Assembly: GCA_030145015.1 (NCBI GenBank)
Contig: JAQYWI010000140.1
Location: 1-14,918, forward strand
Reading direction: 5' to 3'
Length of the DNA stretch: 14,918 nt
Origin: Desulfobacterales bacterium
Lineage (GTDB): Bacteria; Desulfobacterota; Desulfobacteria; Desulfobacterales; JAHEIW01
In this document: piece by piece, positions 1-6,431 of the stretch
Numbering within the stretch: the first letter of the stretch is position 1
How the letters are laid out: each line of letters opens with the position of its first letter
Translations under genes and position numbers: made by a program
Notes under the pieces: generated by a model
What the model saw: the letters and a program-made list of their open reading frames with translations, nothing else
Databases searched by the model: none
Told to the model about the DNA's origin: nothing

Positions 1-373
1 TAAAACCATTGAAGGTCTGAAAATTGAAGCTGTGCCGGCTTACAACCTCGTTCATATGCGCAGCGAGGGCGTTCCTTTCCACCCCAAGGGCGACGGAAAC
101 GGATACGTAATCACCTTCGGTGACCAGCGAATTTATGTGGCCGGTGATACCGAGAATATACCTGAAATGAAAAATCTAAAAGATATAGATTATGCGTTTT
201 TGCCGATGAATCTGCCCTATACGATGACGCCTGAAATGGCGACCGACGCGGCAAAAGCGTTTAAACCAAAGGTACTTTACCCCTATCATTACGGCGAAAC
301 AGATCCGTCCAAACTGGTTGCGTTGATGAAAGATACCCCCGGGGTTGAAATTCGCAGCCGCAAGATGCAGTAG
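1..373 (+). CDS. MBL-fold metal-dependent hydrolase, 3' end only
   Basis: The reading frame is open from the left edge (codons in phase from base 2) and ends with TAG at 371-373, so only the C-terminal ~123 residues are present and the true start lies outside the window. The visible part fits UlaG/YtkL-type metallo-beta-lactamase-fold hydrolases. A buried strand is followed by VAGDTE, whose Asp is a usual metal ligand. A later stretch, LPMNLPYTMTPEMA, leads to YPYHYGETDP, where the His of the YHYG motif is the last metal ligand. These enzymes are cytoplasmic hydrolases (lactonases, phosphodiesterases and others), and the substrate cannot be read from this fragment. The N-terminal HxHxDH motif should lie upstream but is not seen. 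The gene converges on etfA with only 15 bases between the stops. Confidence 0.8.
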   Translation, partial: KTIEGLKIEAVPAYNLVHMRSEGVPFHPKGDGNGYVITFGDQRIYVAGDTENIPEMKNLKDIDYAFLPMNLPYTMTPEMATDAAKAFKPKVLYPYHYGETDPSKLVALMKDTPGVEIRSRKMQ

Positions 374-388
374 CCAGCAGGCCAATCG

Positions 389-1393
389 TCAGCAAGTCAC
401 TTGCTTTTCATAATATTCCTTTATTTTTTCAATTAATACCGGAACAAACTCCCGGCAGTCATCCACAATGCCGTAATCCACCTGTTCGAATACAGGTGAT
501 TTGGCATCGTTGTTAATCGCGACCATGACACGGGCGTTCGTGATGCCGACCATATGCTGTTGTTCACCGGAGAGCCCCACCCCAATATAGAGCTCCGGAC
601 TTACCACCTTACCACTCTGTCCGATCATGGTTTCCAGCTCGGCCCAGCCTTCGTCCACAGCCGGCCGGGTGCACCCCAGGGCCGCTTTCAGCGTTTGAGC
701 CAGTTCGGCAATTTGGCGCCACCCTTCCGGATCACCGGCGCCGGCGCCGCCGGCCACAATGACGGGAGCGGATTCCAGCGGCACGCCGTCGGCCGCCTCC
801 CGGACGACTTCCAGAGTTTCAATCCGCCGCGGGATATCCGCAGGAAGGTCAAGGGGGATAATCTCACCCGTCCGGGTTTCATCCAGTTCGGGTTTGGGGA
901 AAACGCCCTGCGCAATGGTCGCCATCTGCGGGCGTCTTTGGGGACATATGATGGAGAGCAAACCGCCATATGCAGGGATTTTTGCCTCTAAGATTTTATT
1001 CTCATCTAACACCAGATCGATACAGTGCGCCGTCAAACCGGTTTGCAACCTGGCGGCTACCAGGGGTGCAAGCTCTCTTCCCATAAACGTAGAGCCGATA
1101 AGCATGATCGCCGGCTTCCGCTCCCGGGCCAGATCAACGATCATTCCGGTATAAATTTCCGGTTGATAAAGTTCCATCTCCGCGCTGCTGCCCAGGTAGA
1201 CTTTATCCGCACCGGCAGCAATCAATAACCGGGCCTGTTCCTCAATATGATCCCCCAAAAGGACCGATTCTACAGAAGTCCCTAAGGCATCCGCCAGTTT
1301 GCGTGCCTGACCGATGAGTTGAAACGACACGGATAAAATTTGGCAGTCAATCTGTTCGGCGATGACCCAAACAGAACCATGTGTATTTTCCAT
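389..1393 (-). CDS. etfA: Electron transfer flavoprotein alpha subunit (FixB/EtfA family)
   Basis: A 334-residue protein, normal length for ETF alpha. It is the FAD-carrying half of the ETF heterodimer, which shuttles electrons between acyl-CoA-type dehydrogenases and a quinone or other acceptor. Residues 1-190 form the variable N-terminal domain. The C-terminal FAD domain is recognisable from residue 211 on: VIVAGGAG, then GCTRPAVDEGW (Arg243), GQSGKVVSPELYIGVGLSG (residues 258-276), QQHMVG (His280) and VAINNDAKSPVF. These match the family pattern, with two changes: the usual GGRG reads GGAG (Ala217), and the usual QTGK reads QSGK. The ATG at 1393 is six bases after the etfB stop, with only a weak AAAGAAAA ribosome site, so it is probably translationally coupled. 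No ETF dehydrogenase or ETF:quinone oxidoreductase lies nearby in the window. Confidence 0.9.
   Translation of the reverse strand: MENTHGSVWVIAEQIDCQILSVSFQLIGQARKLADALGTSVESVLLGDHIEEQARLLIAAGADKVYLGSSAEMELYQPEIYTGMIVDLARERKPAIMLIGSTFMGRELAPLVAARLQTGLTAHCIDLVLDENKILEAKIPAYGGLLSIICPQRRPQMATIAQGVFPKPELDETRTGEIIPLDLPADIPRRIETLEVVREAADGVPLESAPVIVAGGAGAGDPEGWRQIAELAQTLKAALGCTRPAVDEGWAELETMIGQSGKVVSPELYIGVGLSGEQQHMVGITNARVMVAINNDAKSPVFEQVDYGIVDDCREFVPVLIEKIKEYYEKQVTC
391..408 (+). terminator. Possible weak terminator after the MBL gene
   Basis: AGCAAGT (391-397) and ACTTGCT (399-405) form an inverted repeat followed by TTT. With a realistic loop the stem is only five pairs (AGCAA/TTGCT, loop GTCAC). 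It lies inside the last codons of etfA on the other strand, so it may be chance. Its position just after the MBL stop and the following T run are the reasons to list it. Confidence 0.3.
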
Positions 1394-1399
1394 TTTTCT

Positions 1400-2197
1400 T
1401 TATAAAACTCCCACATCTGCAAGTTTTTGGACCAATTGCTCTGCTTTTTCATCTCGGGTGCCGGCAATCATTTCAACTTCGCGTTTACTTTCCGTGGCAC
1501 TGAGTTCGGAAACAATTGTCGGTGAACCCTTCAGACCTACGGCGTCTTCCGGTACTCCCAGATCACTGACGGCCCACTGGGTAATTTCCTTTTTGCGGGC
1601 TTTGATAATTCCTGAAAAACTGAGCGTCCGGGGCGTATTCAGATCTCGAGTGACTGTGAAGACCGCCGGAAGTTTGACCTGCATCAGGCGGTATCCATTT
1701 TCAAGGCTTGCCTTTACCTTCCACCAGTCCCTGCCGGATTCGACAATCTCTTTTACCATGGTTACGACGGGTATATTTAAAAATGTCGCAATTTCCGGAC
1801 CCACCCATTCGGTGCTGCCGTCGCTGCTGGCCATTCCGCAAACGACCACATCATAAGGGCCGATCTTTTCAATACCTTTTGCTAGGCTAAAAGCAGTGGC
1901 ATAAGCATCCGCACCGCCAAAAGCCGGATCACAGAGCAAAAATCCCTGATCGGCGCCCAACGCCAAACATTCCTTAACGATATTACCCGCCTCGGGCGGA
2001 CCCATACTGAGCACAGAAATGTGCGCATCCAACTGCGCTTTGAGTTGTAATGCAGCTTCGATTGCATTCTTATCAAGTGGATTAATCACCAGGGGAACAT
2101 CGCAGCGCAGCAGGGTTTTGGTGTGCGGATCAATTTTGATGTTGCACGCTTCTTTGGGATCGGGAACGGCTTTAACGCAAACGACAATGTTGAACAT
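1400..2197 (-). CDS. etfB: Electron transfer flavoprotein beta subunit (FixA/EtfB family)
   Basis: A 265-residue protein of normal family length, first gene of the etfB-etfA pair. The start is MFNIVVCVKAVPDP. I chose the ATG at 2197 over a TTG nine bases upstream because AAAGG sits nine bases before the ATG and the protein then begins as other EtfB proteins do. Family signatures are VINPLDKNAIEAAL (residues 38-50), FGGADAYATAFSL (93-105), the nucleotide-site region GMASSDGSTEWVGPEIA (121-137), and LPAVFTVTRDLNTPR near the C-terminus. Known ETF beta subunits bind AMP, or in electron-bifurcating forms a second FAD and NADH; motif reading alone does not settle which applies here. The pair is likely transcribed from a promoter at 2302-2330 that overlaps a TetR-type palindrome. 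Confidence 0.9.
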   Translation of the reverse strand: MFNIVVCVKAVPDPKEACNIKIDPHTKTLLRCDVPLVINPLDKNAIEAALQLKAQLDAHISVLSMGPPEAGNIVKECLALGADQGFLLCDPAFGGADAYATAFSLAKGIEKIGPYDVVVCGMASSDGSTEWVGPEIATFLNIPVVTMVKEIVESGRDWWKVKASLENGYRLMQVKLPAVFTVTRDLNTPRTLSFSGIIKARKKEITQWAVSDLGVPEDAVGLKGSPTIVSELSATESKREVEMIAGTRDEKAEQLVQKLADVGVL

Positions 2198-2283
2198 TTC
2201 TAGCAACCTTTTTTGAAATGGGGATTGAGGTATTCTTTAATCCCCAAATAGAATCTAAGACGGCACCCAGCAGCCGGCGAGAC

Positions 2284-2297
2284 AGACCGGTCGGTCT
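2284..2297. promoter_or_regulatory. TetR-type operator palindrome
   Basis: The 14 bases AGACCGGTCGGTCT form an inverted repeat, AGACCG-GT-CGGTCT, in which all six pairs match. This size and shape are typical of TetR-family operators. It covers the expected transcription start of etfBA, just downstream of that promoter's -10 box, so a bound protein would block transcription. No TetR gene is in the window, so the regulator would be encoded elsewhere. Confidence 0.6.
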
Positions 2298-2301
2298 TGC
2301 C

Positions 2302-2330
2302 TTTTTAATTTAGCACCCCTGTCCTGTCAA
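2302..2330 (-). promoter_or_regulatory. Predicted sigma70 promoter for etfBA
   Basis: On the minus strand there is a perfect TTGACA (plus-strand positions 2325-2330), a 17-base spacer and TAAAAA (2302-2307, four of six matches to TATAAT). The predicted start near 2295 falls inside the palindrome at 2284-2297. The promoter is about 105 bases upstream of the etfB ATG. Confidence 0.55.
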
Positions 2331-2337
2331 GTATAAT
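2310..2337 (+). promoter_or_regulatory. Predicted sigma70 promoter for the flavin oxidoreductase gene
   Basis: TTAGCA (2310-2315), a 16-base spacer and a perfect TATAAT (2332-2337) lie about 70 bases before the ATG at 2408. The element is interleaved with the opposing etfB promoter, so the two directions are likely to be co-controlled or to compete. Confidence 0.5.
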
Positions 2338-2407
2338 TTGACATCTTCCGGCATCTTCATTATTTTGGATGCGGTCTTTGCCTAAATGAATATGAGAGGA
2401 GACGGAT

Positions 2408-3520
2408 ATGAGCAAACTGTTTGATTCCAGCGAAATAAATGGCCTGAAATTGGAAAACCGATTCGTACGTTCGGCGACATGGGAGGGAATGGCAACTGAT
2501 GATGGCGCGTGCACGCCTGAACTCATTGATTTGATGGTTAAGCTTGCTAAAGGCGGCGTGGGGCTAATCATTGCCAGTCATGCGTATGTGCAAAAAGTCG
2601 GACAGGCCAGCTTCCGGCAGCTCGGTATTTATAACGACGATATGATTCCGGGGCTGCAAAAAATGGCCGACGCAATTCATGAAAATGGGGGTAAAACCGT
2701 TTGTCAACTGACCCACGCCGGGTTTTTCGGCAATGCTCAGTTGTCCGGGCAAACCCCAATTGCGCCATCGATTGTGGAAGGCATCGCCGAAGGACCCCGC
2801 AAGGAGATAACAAAAGAAGACATCCTGGATATCATTGAGGCCTTTGCCGCAGCGGCCAAAAGAGCCCAGAACGCCGGTTTTGATGGCGTTCAACTCCATG
2901 GCGGCCACGGTTATTTATTGAGCGAATTTCTCTCCCCCCTGTTCAATCACCGCACCGATGAATATGGCGGCCCAATTGAAAACCGCGCCAGAATGGCGCT
3001 GGAGGTGTTTCAGGCAGTTCGGGAAAGCGTCGGAAGTAATTTTCCGGTTCTAATTAAAATGAATTCCAAAGAATTTGTCGACGGTGGTTTGACGGCGGAA
3101 GACTTTGTGCAGGCGGGTAAAATGCTGGCGGATGCCGGCATTGATGCCATTGAGATCAGCGGCGGGCTTCCAATCAGCGCCACGACACGTTCCAGTCAAT
3201 TAGGAATCAATAAAGAAGAAAAAGAGGCTTACTTTCAGGAAGAAGCAAAGGCTTTAAGAAGACAAACGGACGTTCCGATTATTTTAGTTGGCGGAAACCG
3301 ATCCTTTCATGTGGCCGAACGTCTGGTAGATGAAGGCGTGGCCGACTACATCTCCATGAGCCGGCCGTTGATCCGCGAGCCGGATCTAATCAACCGCTGG
3401 AAGGCCGGAGATCTGACCAAAGCAGCGTGTGTATCCGACAACATGTGTTTTAAGCCGGCAACGGAAGGCAAGGGCATCTATTGCCTAACCGAAGAAAGAG
3501 AACGCGCCAAGGAAAAATAA
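2408..3520 (+). CDS. NADH:flavin oxidoreductase, old yellow enzyme family, single domain
   Basis: A 370-residue FMN-binding TIM-barrel protein of the OYE family, whose members reduce activated C=C bonds (enoates, enones) with NAD(P)H. The start is LFDSSEINGLKLENRFVRSAT, a typical OYE N-terminus. Later motifs are CQLTHAG (99-105), VQLHGGHGYLLSEFLSPLFN (161-180, with the substrate-binding His164 and His167), HRTDEYGG (181-188), LIKMNS (215-220), the phosphate-binding VGGNRS (294-299) and MSRPLIREPDL (317-327). It lacks the C-terminal flavodoxin-like and NAD(P)-binding domains of 2,4-dienoyl-CoA or 2-enoate reductases. Cysteines 341, 347 and 359 resemble a remnant of those enzymes' iron-sulfur region, but one ligand seems to be missing. 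GAGGAG precedes the ATG. Being divergent from etfBA suggests shared redox use; the substrate is unknown. Confidence 0.9.
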   Translation: MSKLFDSSEINGLKLENRFVRSATWEGMATDDGACTPELIDLMVKLAKGGVGLIIASHAYVQKVGQASFRQLGIYNDDMIPGLQKMADAIHENGGKTVCQLTHAGFFGNAQLSGQTPIAPSIVEGIAEGPRKEITKEDILDIIEAFAAAAKRAQNAGFDGVQLHGGHGYLLSEFLSPLFNHRTDEYGGPIENRARMALEVFQAVRESVGSNFPVLIKMNSKEFVDGGLTAEDFVQAGKMLADAGIDAIEISGGLPISATTRSSQLGINKEEKEAYFQEEAKALRRQTDVPIILVGGNRSFHVAERLVDEGVADYISMSRPLIREPDLINRWKAGDLTKAACVSDNMCFKPATEGKGIYCLTEERERAKEK

Positions 3521-3530
3521 AATTGTTCAA

Positions 3531-3669
3531 TTAGCCACGGACCCACAGTAGAGTCACACAGACAATACATTTTTAGCCGCGTCCGCCGCAGGCGGAGCCA
3601 AAACGTTTGTGTAAGTCAGTGTGGGGCTTGCCGCGGCGAAGCTTTATGCGAAGACGGATCTGTGGCTAA
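3531..3669. repeat. Small MITE/REP-like element with inverted-repeat ends
   Basis: TTAGCCACGGACCC (3531-3544) matches, in inverted orientation, the 14 bases ending GTGGCTAA at 3669 (12 of 14 paired). The 139-base unit contains a perfect hairpin, TCCGCC-GCA-GGCGGA (3582-3596), and a GCCGCGGC palindrome near 3633-3640. It has no coding sense and its CACACAGAC/GTGTGGG wording is unlike the flanks. This layout is that of a small non-autonomous or REP-like repeat. I see no clear target duplication and no second copy in the window. Confidence 0.5.
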
Positions 3670-3688
3670 AAAAATCCTTCTTATAAAA

Positions 3689-4078
3689 ATGAAGCAAGTA
3701 ACCGCTGCGATCTTAATAAAAGACGCAAAAATCCTGATCGCCAAACGTAAAGCCGATGACCGCCAGGCCAACAAATGGGAATTTCCCGGCGGCACCGTTG
3801 AGCAAGACGAATCGCCGGAAGCCTGCCTGAAACGGGAGATGCAAGAGGAGTTTGGCATTGAAGTCGCAATCGGCGAGTACATCGGCGAAAGTATCTACCC
3901 TTACAGCCATGGTGTTATAAAACTTCTCGCCTATCGGGTACACTGGGCGTCTGGAAAGATTGCGTTAAAAGACCATGCGGATTACAGGTGGGTGTCCTCA
4001 GCGCAGCTTACCGGCTATGATTTTGCACCGGCCGATATTCCCATTGTGGAAAAACTGCAGCATACGGACAATAAATGA
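3689..4078 (+). CDS. Nudix hydrolase, MutT (8-oxo-dGTP diphosphatase) type
   Basis: A 129-residue protein from the ATG at 3689, the usual MutT length. The Nudix box is complete at residues 35-57: G35, E41, R49-E50, E53-E54, G56, Ile57, i.e. GX5EX7REUXEEXGU. It is preceded by KWEFPGG, typical of MutT enzymes that clean 8-oxo-dGTP from the nucleotide pool in the cytoplasm. Other Nudix substrates remain possible. An in-frame GTG at 3662 would add nine residues, but it lies inside the inverted repeat ending at 3669. MKQVTAAILI is the family's normal N-terminus, so I prefer the ATG. No good ribosome site precedes either start, and AT-rich DNA follows the stop. Confidence 0.85.
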   Translation: MKQVTAAILIKDAKILIAKRKADDRQANKWEFPGGTVEQDESPEACLKREMQEEFGIEVAIGEYIGESIYPYSHGVIKLLAYRVHWASGKIALKDHADYRWVSSAQLTGYDFAPADIPIVEKLQHTDNK

Positions 4079-4121
4079 GCGTAAAAGCCCGGTTGCATTC
4101 AAATTGTTTTTTAAAGACAGG

Positions 4122-4436
4122 CTATTGTAAGTCAAGCGCAAATAAAATGGCCGCGCGCGCTTGCTGCAATTTTTCAGATGACAACCGCGTAATCAAGGAG
4201 CCAATTTTTCCTTTGGAAACAGTCTGAATATGATCGAGGTTAATTGCGCAGTCTCTTGGCATACCCTCATTTTTGGACAGAAATACTTCACTGGGAATAT
4301 CCCTGACAGTTGATGTAATCGGTGCAATGGTTACTTCGCCAAGATACGCTAATATTGAATTGCGTGTCAAAATCAAGACCGGCCGCTTCTTGTCCGGAGC
4401 TTTGAATTTGTACCACCTGATTTCACCTCTTTTCAT
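4122..4436 (-). CDS. Type II toxin, MazF/PemK family endoribonuclease
   Basis: A 104-residue protein starting MKRGEIRWYKF. The family core follows: KKRPVLILTRN (about 16-26, with the conserved Arg-Pro), VTIAPITSTVRDIPSEVFL (about 35-53), then CAINLDHIQTVSKGKIG. Such toxins cut mRNA, often at ACA-like sites, and are neutralised by the partner antitoxin. I chose the ATG at 4436 rather than one four codons upstream because it overlaps the antitoxin stop in an ATGA junction (4433-4436), a standard arrangement for coupled translation. A G-rich GGGGGG stretch within the last antitoxin codons can serve as its ribosome site. All key regions look intact, so it is probably active. Confidence 0.88.
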   Translation of the reverse strand: MKRGEIRWYKFKAPDKKRPVLILTRNSILAYLGEVTIAPITSTVRDIPSEVFLSKNEGMPRDCAINLDHIQTVSKGKIGSLITRLSSEKLQQARAAILFALDLQ

Positions 4437-4666
4437 GCATCCCCCCAATCCTGTTCCTTCTCCCAGACGCTGAATTCATCCTTGTTTACCGGATGAGAAA
4501 AATATCCCTGCCGGTGTTTTTCTTCTTGCAGGCCGGTGTAAAATCGTTTAACCGCCTCGCGCAGCGCATCACGGGTAAATGCAGACCGCGAGGTATTCAG
4601 CTCTTTGACTAATTTATCGACAGATTCAACAAGTGCATCATCTAATGTCATTTGTATGGTTCTCAT
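4433..4666 (-). CDS. Ribbon-helix-helix antitoxin of the MazF-type module
   Basis: A 77-residue protein. Residues 1-45 (MRTIQMTLDDALVESVDKLV, then a Ser/Thr-rich turn and an ALREAVKRF helix) fit the ribbon-helix-helix fold of CopG/MazE-type antitoxins: one beta strand that reads DNA and two helices for dimerisation. The acidic and aromatic tail from about residue 50 (HPVNKDEFSVWEKEQDWGDA) is of the kind that wraps around the toxin. The ATG at 4666 has GGAG eight bases upstream, and an upstream TTG at 4684 is less likely. It precedes and overlaps the toxin gene by four bases. The dimer, with or without toxin, would be expected to repress its own AT-rich promoter. Confidence 0.85.
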   Translation of the reverse strand: MRTIQMTLDDALVESVDKLVKELNTSRSAFTRDALREAVKRFYTGLQEEKHRQGYFSHPVNKDEFSVWEKEQDWGDA

Positions 4667-4703
4667 GATTGATCTCCAAAGCAATGTGGATTTATATAGT
4701 TAT

Positions 4704-4730
4704 ATTATATCAATTTATTAATAATGTCAA
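4704..4730 (-). promoter_or_regulatory. Predicted promoter of the toxin-antitoxin pair
   Basis: On the minus strand a perfect TTGACA (plus-strand 4725-4730) is followed, after an unusually short 15-base spacer, by a perfect TATAAT (4704-4709), 38 bases before the antitoxin ATG. The surrounding 4685-4745 is extremely AT-rich, with small palindromes such as ATAGCTAT (4733-4740) that could be antitoxin sites. Confidence 0.5.
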
Positions 4731-4782
4731 TTATAGCTATTATTATGATGGTAAAAATACAAAATACAAACAATGATGACTT

Positions 4783-4811
4783 TTGACCTATCCTTTATTT
4801 TAGGTTAAACT
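4783..4811 (+). promoter_or_regulatory. Possible promoter for the small exported protein gene
   Basis: TTGACC (4783-4788), a 17-base spacer and TAAACT (4806-4811, four of six matches) lie about 65 bases before the ATG at 4877. This is a moderate match in AT-rich DNA. Confidence 0.35.
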
Positions 4812-4876
4812 TAGAGTTTATGGTTCAATGCGTTTCCAAAGATCGATTCCAAATTAAAAAGATATTGGCAGCATAA

Positions 4877-5359
4877 ATGCATCTTTTGGGCAGGCATAAA
4901 AAAATCTGGATTGCAGCGCTCTGCGTTTTGATGGGCCTCACACTGGCACAGATAACCGTGCCAGCGGCCTTTGCTGAGGAGTCGCAAGAAGAAAAGGCCC
5001 GGCAGCGGATGCTGAACCGGGAGGCTGTCAATGCGCTCTGGCGGTTAAAAAGAGCCTTAAAGGACGACGGGTTTTACAGTGGACGCGTCAGACTCAATGT
5101 CTGGCGGGTTGCCGCCATCGAAGCCGGTAAATTCGACCCGCAACAATATGAAGAATTTAAGAAACAACTGTATGAAAAATCGGTTAATGCGTCGCGGAAA
5201 TGTTTCGAATATTTTATCGAACAAAACAGCCATCACGATGCCAATATGTGCCTGCAGACCTGGAAGATGCACGCCAAAGAAATCGATATGTTTGATGAGT
5301 CCACCTACCAGGAGCTTGTCAAACGGCTCAACGGCTTAAAAGAAAAGAAACCCGAATAA
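4877..5359 (+). CDS. Small exported helical-repeat protein, function unknown
   Basis: A 160-residue protein that I do not recognise. Residues 1-33 form a signal peptide: basic start (HKK), hydrophobic core to about residue 28, and an AFA cleavage site before EES. The mature part is charged and helical. It holds two related segments 53 residues apart: residues 72-100 and 125-153 share about ten of 29 positions, including the L..W spacing, Phe-Asp, Tyr and Lys. It has one cysteine at 109 and one at 125, which could pair in the periplasm. A stop codon directly precedes the ATG, so this is the first possible start, although its ribosome site is poor. It lies 193 bases upstream of a lipoprotein and the caspase gene on the same strand, and a promoter between them suggests partly separate transcription. 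Confidence 0.75.
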   Translation: MHLLGRHKKIWIAALCVLMGLTLAQITVPAAFAEESQEEKARQRMLNREAVNALWRLKRALKDDGFYSGRVRLNVWRVAAIEAGKFDPQQYEEFKKQLYEKSVNASRKCFEYFIEQNSHHDANMCLQTWKMHAKEIDMFDESTYQELVKRLNGLKEKKPE

Positions 5360-5366
5360 AATATAT

Positions 5367-5396
5367 TTGACAGCTCCAACTGCTTTTTAGTATTTT
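5367..5396 (+). promoter_or_regulatory. Predicted promoter for the lipoprotein-caspase genes
   Basis: A perfect TTGACA (5367-5372), an 18-base spacer and TATTTT (5391-5396, four of six matches) sit 7 bases after the preceding stop and about 155 bases before the lipoprotein ATG. The long leader between them (5397-5552) shows no obvious gene or strong hairpin. Confidence 0.45.
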
Positions 5397-5552
5397 GTAT
5401 CCTAACCTATTTCTCTTCCTGTCGTTCATCTTAAGCCGAAAAATTGCGATATGTGATACCCCTCCCTCGCTGTCTGTTCCAAAAGCGCTTAGCGGAGCAT
5501 GCTGTTCTGCTGGCGATGATGTGTCTACCTACTGGGTAAGGAGGATTGCGCC

Positions 5553-6341
5553 ATGGGACACAAAAAAGCCGGTTTCATCATTGGTTTTCTATCACTTGCC
5601 TTTTTAGGTACACTGCTATCATGTGCCACCGAGAAAGCTCCTTTGCAGATCGAAAACAGCCTTCCGCAAAGCGAGCTCGCGTATTATAATGATTCTTTTG
5701 ACAAGATGCGGGAAGATCTTTGGGACAGAGCCGGATATTTACATAAAGAAGAACAGATGCAAAATTTCAAACTGGCCGACATGCGTTTCGAGAACGGCAA
5801 ACTCATTATTCGCACCAAAACCGGCAGTTTCAGCAAAGGAGGACTCGGATCTAAATATACGCTTAGAGGGGATTTCGACATTCAGCTGGATTGCCGGATC
5901 GATTTTTTGAAAGGCGTATCCGGCATGGATCAATTATTGAATATTTTGGTGATCGATAAAAGCGGAAAGATCGGCAAAACAGATACCGTTGTTATCAATT
6001 TGACCATGGGAGAATTGATGCATCAGGGGTGGCTCGGCAGCGGCGCCATAATAAATGGCAGATGGAACAAAGGCAGTTCAAAAATGATGGAAAATTTCGA
6101 CGGCACTTTAAGAATCCTGAGGAAAGGGAAAAAAATAAGTACATTATATAAAAAGAAGGGCGCAGCCACATGGAGCAAAATACATACCTTTCGCGCAACG
6201 GATAAGGATGTGATATTTGGTTTTCAGGTGCGAAACTTTTTTAACAAAAGAACCACCATCCGGGCAACACAATCGATATCGGTAGAATTTGATAACTTCA
6301 AAATAAATGCTGCGCATGAAATAATTGAAGAGGAAATCTGA
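5553..6341 (+). CDS. Lipoprotein with a concanavalin/LamG-like beta-sandwich domain, function unknown
   Basis: A 262-residue protein with a very strong TAAGGAGG ribosome site. Residues 1-24 are a lipoprotein signal: HKK, hydrophobic core, lipobox LLSC with the lipidated Cys24. Ala at +2 suggests sorting to the outer membrane. The rest alternates short polar and hydrophobic strands. It resembles the concanavalin-like domains of sugar-binding or DUF1080-type proteins: an early strand with FENGKLIIRTKTG, then FDIQLDCRIDFL, later LRILRKGKKISTLYKKKG with A-TWSKIHTF, and a closing VEFDNFKINA strand. No catalytic residues can be named, so a binding role for polysaccharide or peptidoglycan is a guess. 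It is followed after 90 bases by the caspase gene, probably in one operon. Confidence 0.7.
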   Translation: MGHKKAGFIIGFLSLAFLGTLLSCATEKAPLQIENSLPQSELAYYNDSFDKMREDLWDRAGYLHKEEQMQNFKLADMRFENGKLIIRTKTGSFSKGGLGSKYTLRGDFDIQLDCRIDFLKGVSGMDQLLNILVIDKSGKIGKTDTVVINLTMGELMHQGWLGSGAIINGRWNKGSSKMMENFDGTLRILRKGKKISTLYKKKGAATWSKIHTFRATDKDVIFGFQVRNFFNKRTTIRATQSISVEFDNFKINAAHEIIEEEI

Positions 6342-6431
6342 ATTTAAACTTTACCTTATAAATCGCTTAAAGTGAATGATTCGAACATTCGTTATTCGAG
6401 AGGAATCCGATACATAAACAGGAAGACAATT

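Noticed and set aside
554..991. Plus-strand 145-codon frame inside etfA
   Set aside because: It runs opposite a well-supported ETF alpha gene and its translation has no recognisable domain; it is a shadow frame.
3662..3688. GTG start for the Nudix gene
   Set aside because: The extra nine residues come from the inverted-repeat end and are not part of the usual MutT N-terminus.
4756..4765. Exact copy of one arm of the GntR operator (AATACAAAAT), with a 9-base match of the other arm at 5392-5400
   Set aside because: These are single half sites in AT-rich DNA over 5 kb from gntR with no partner arm; chance is the simpler explanation.
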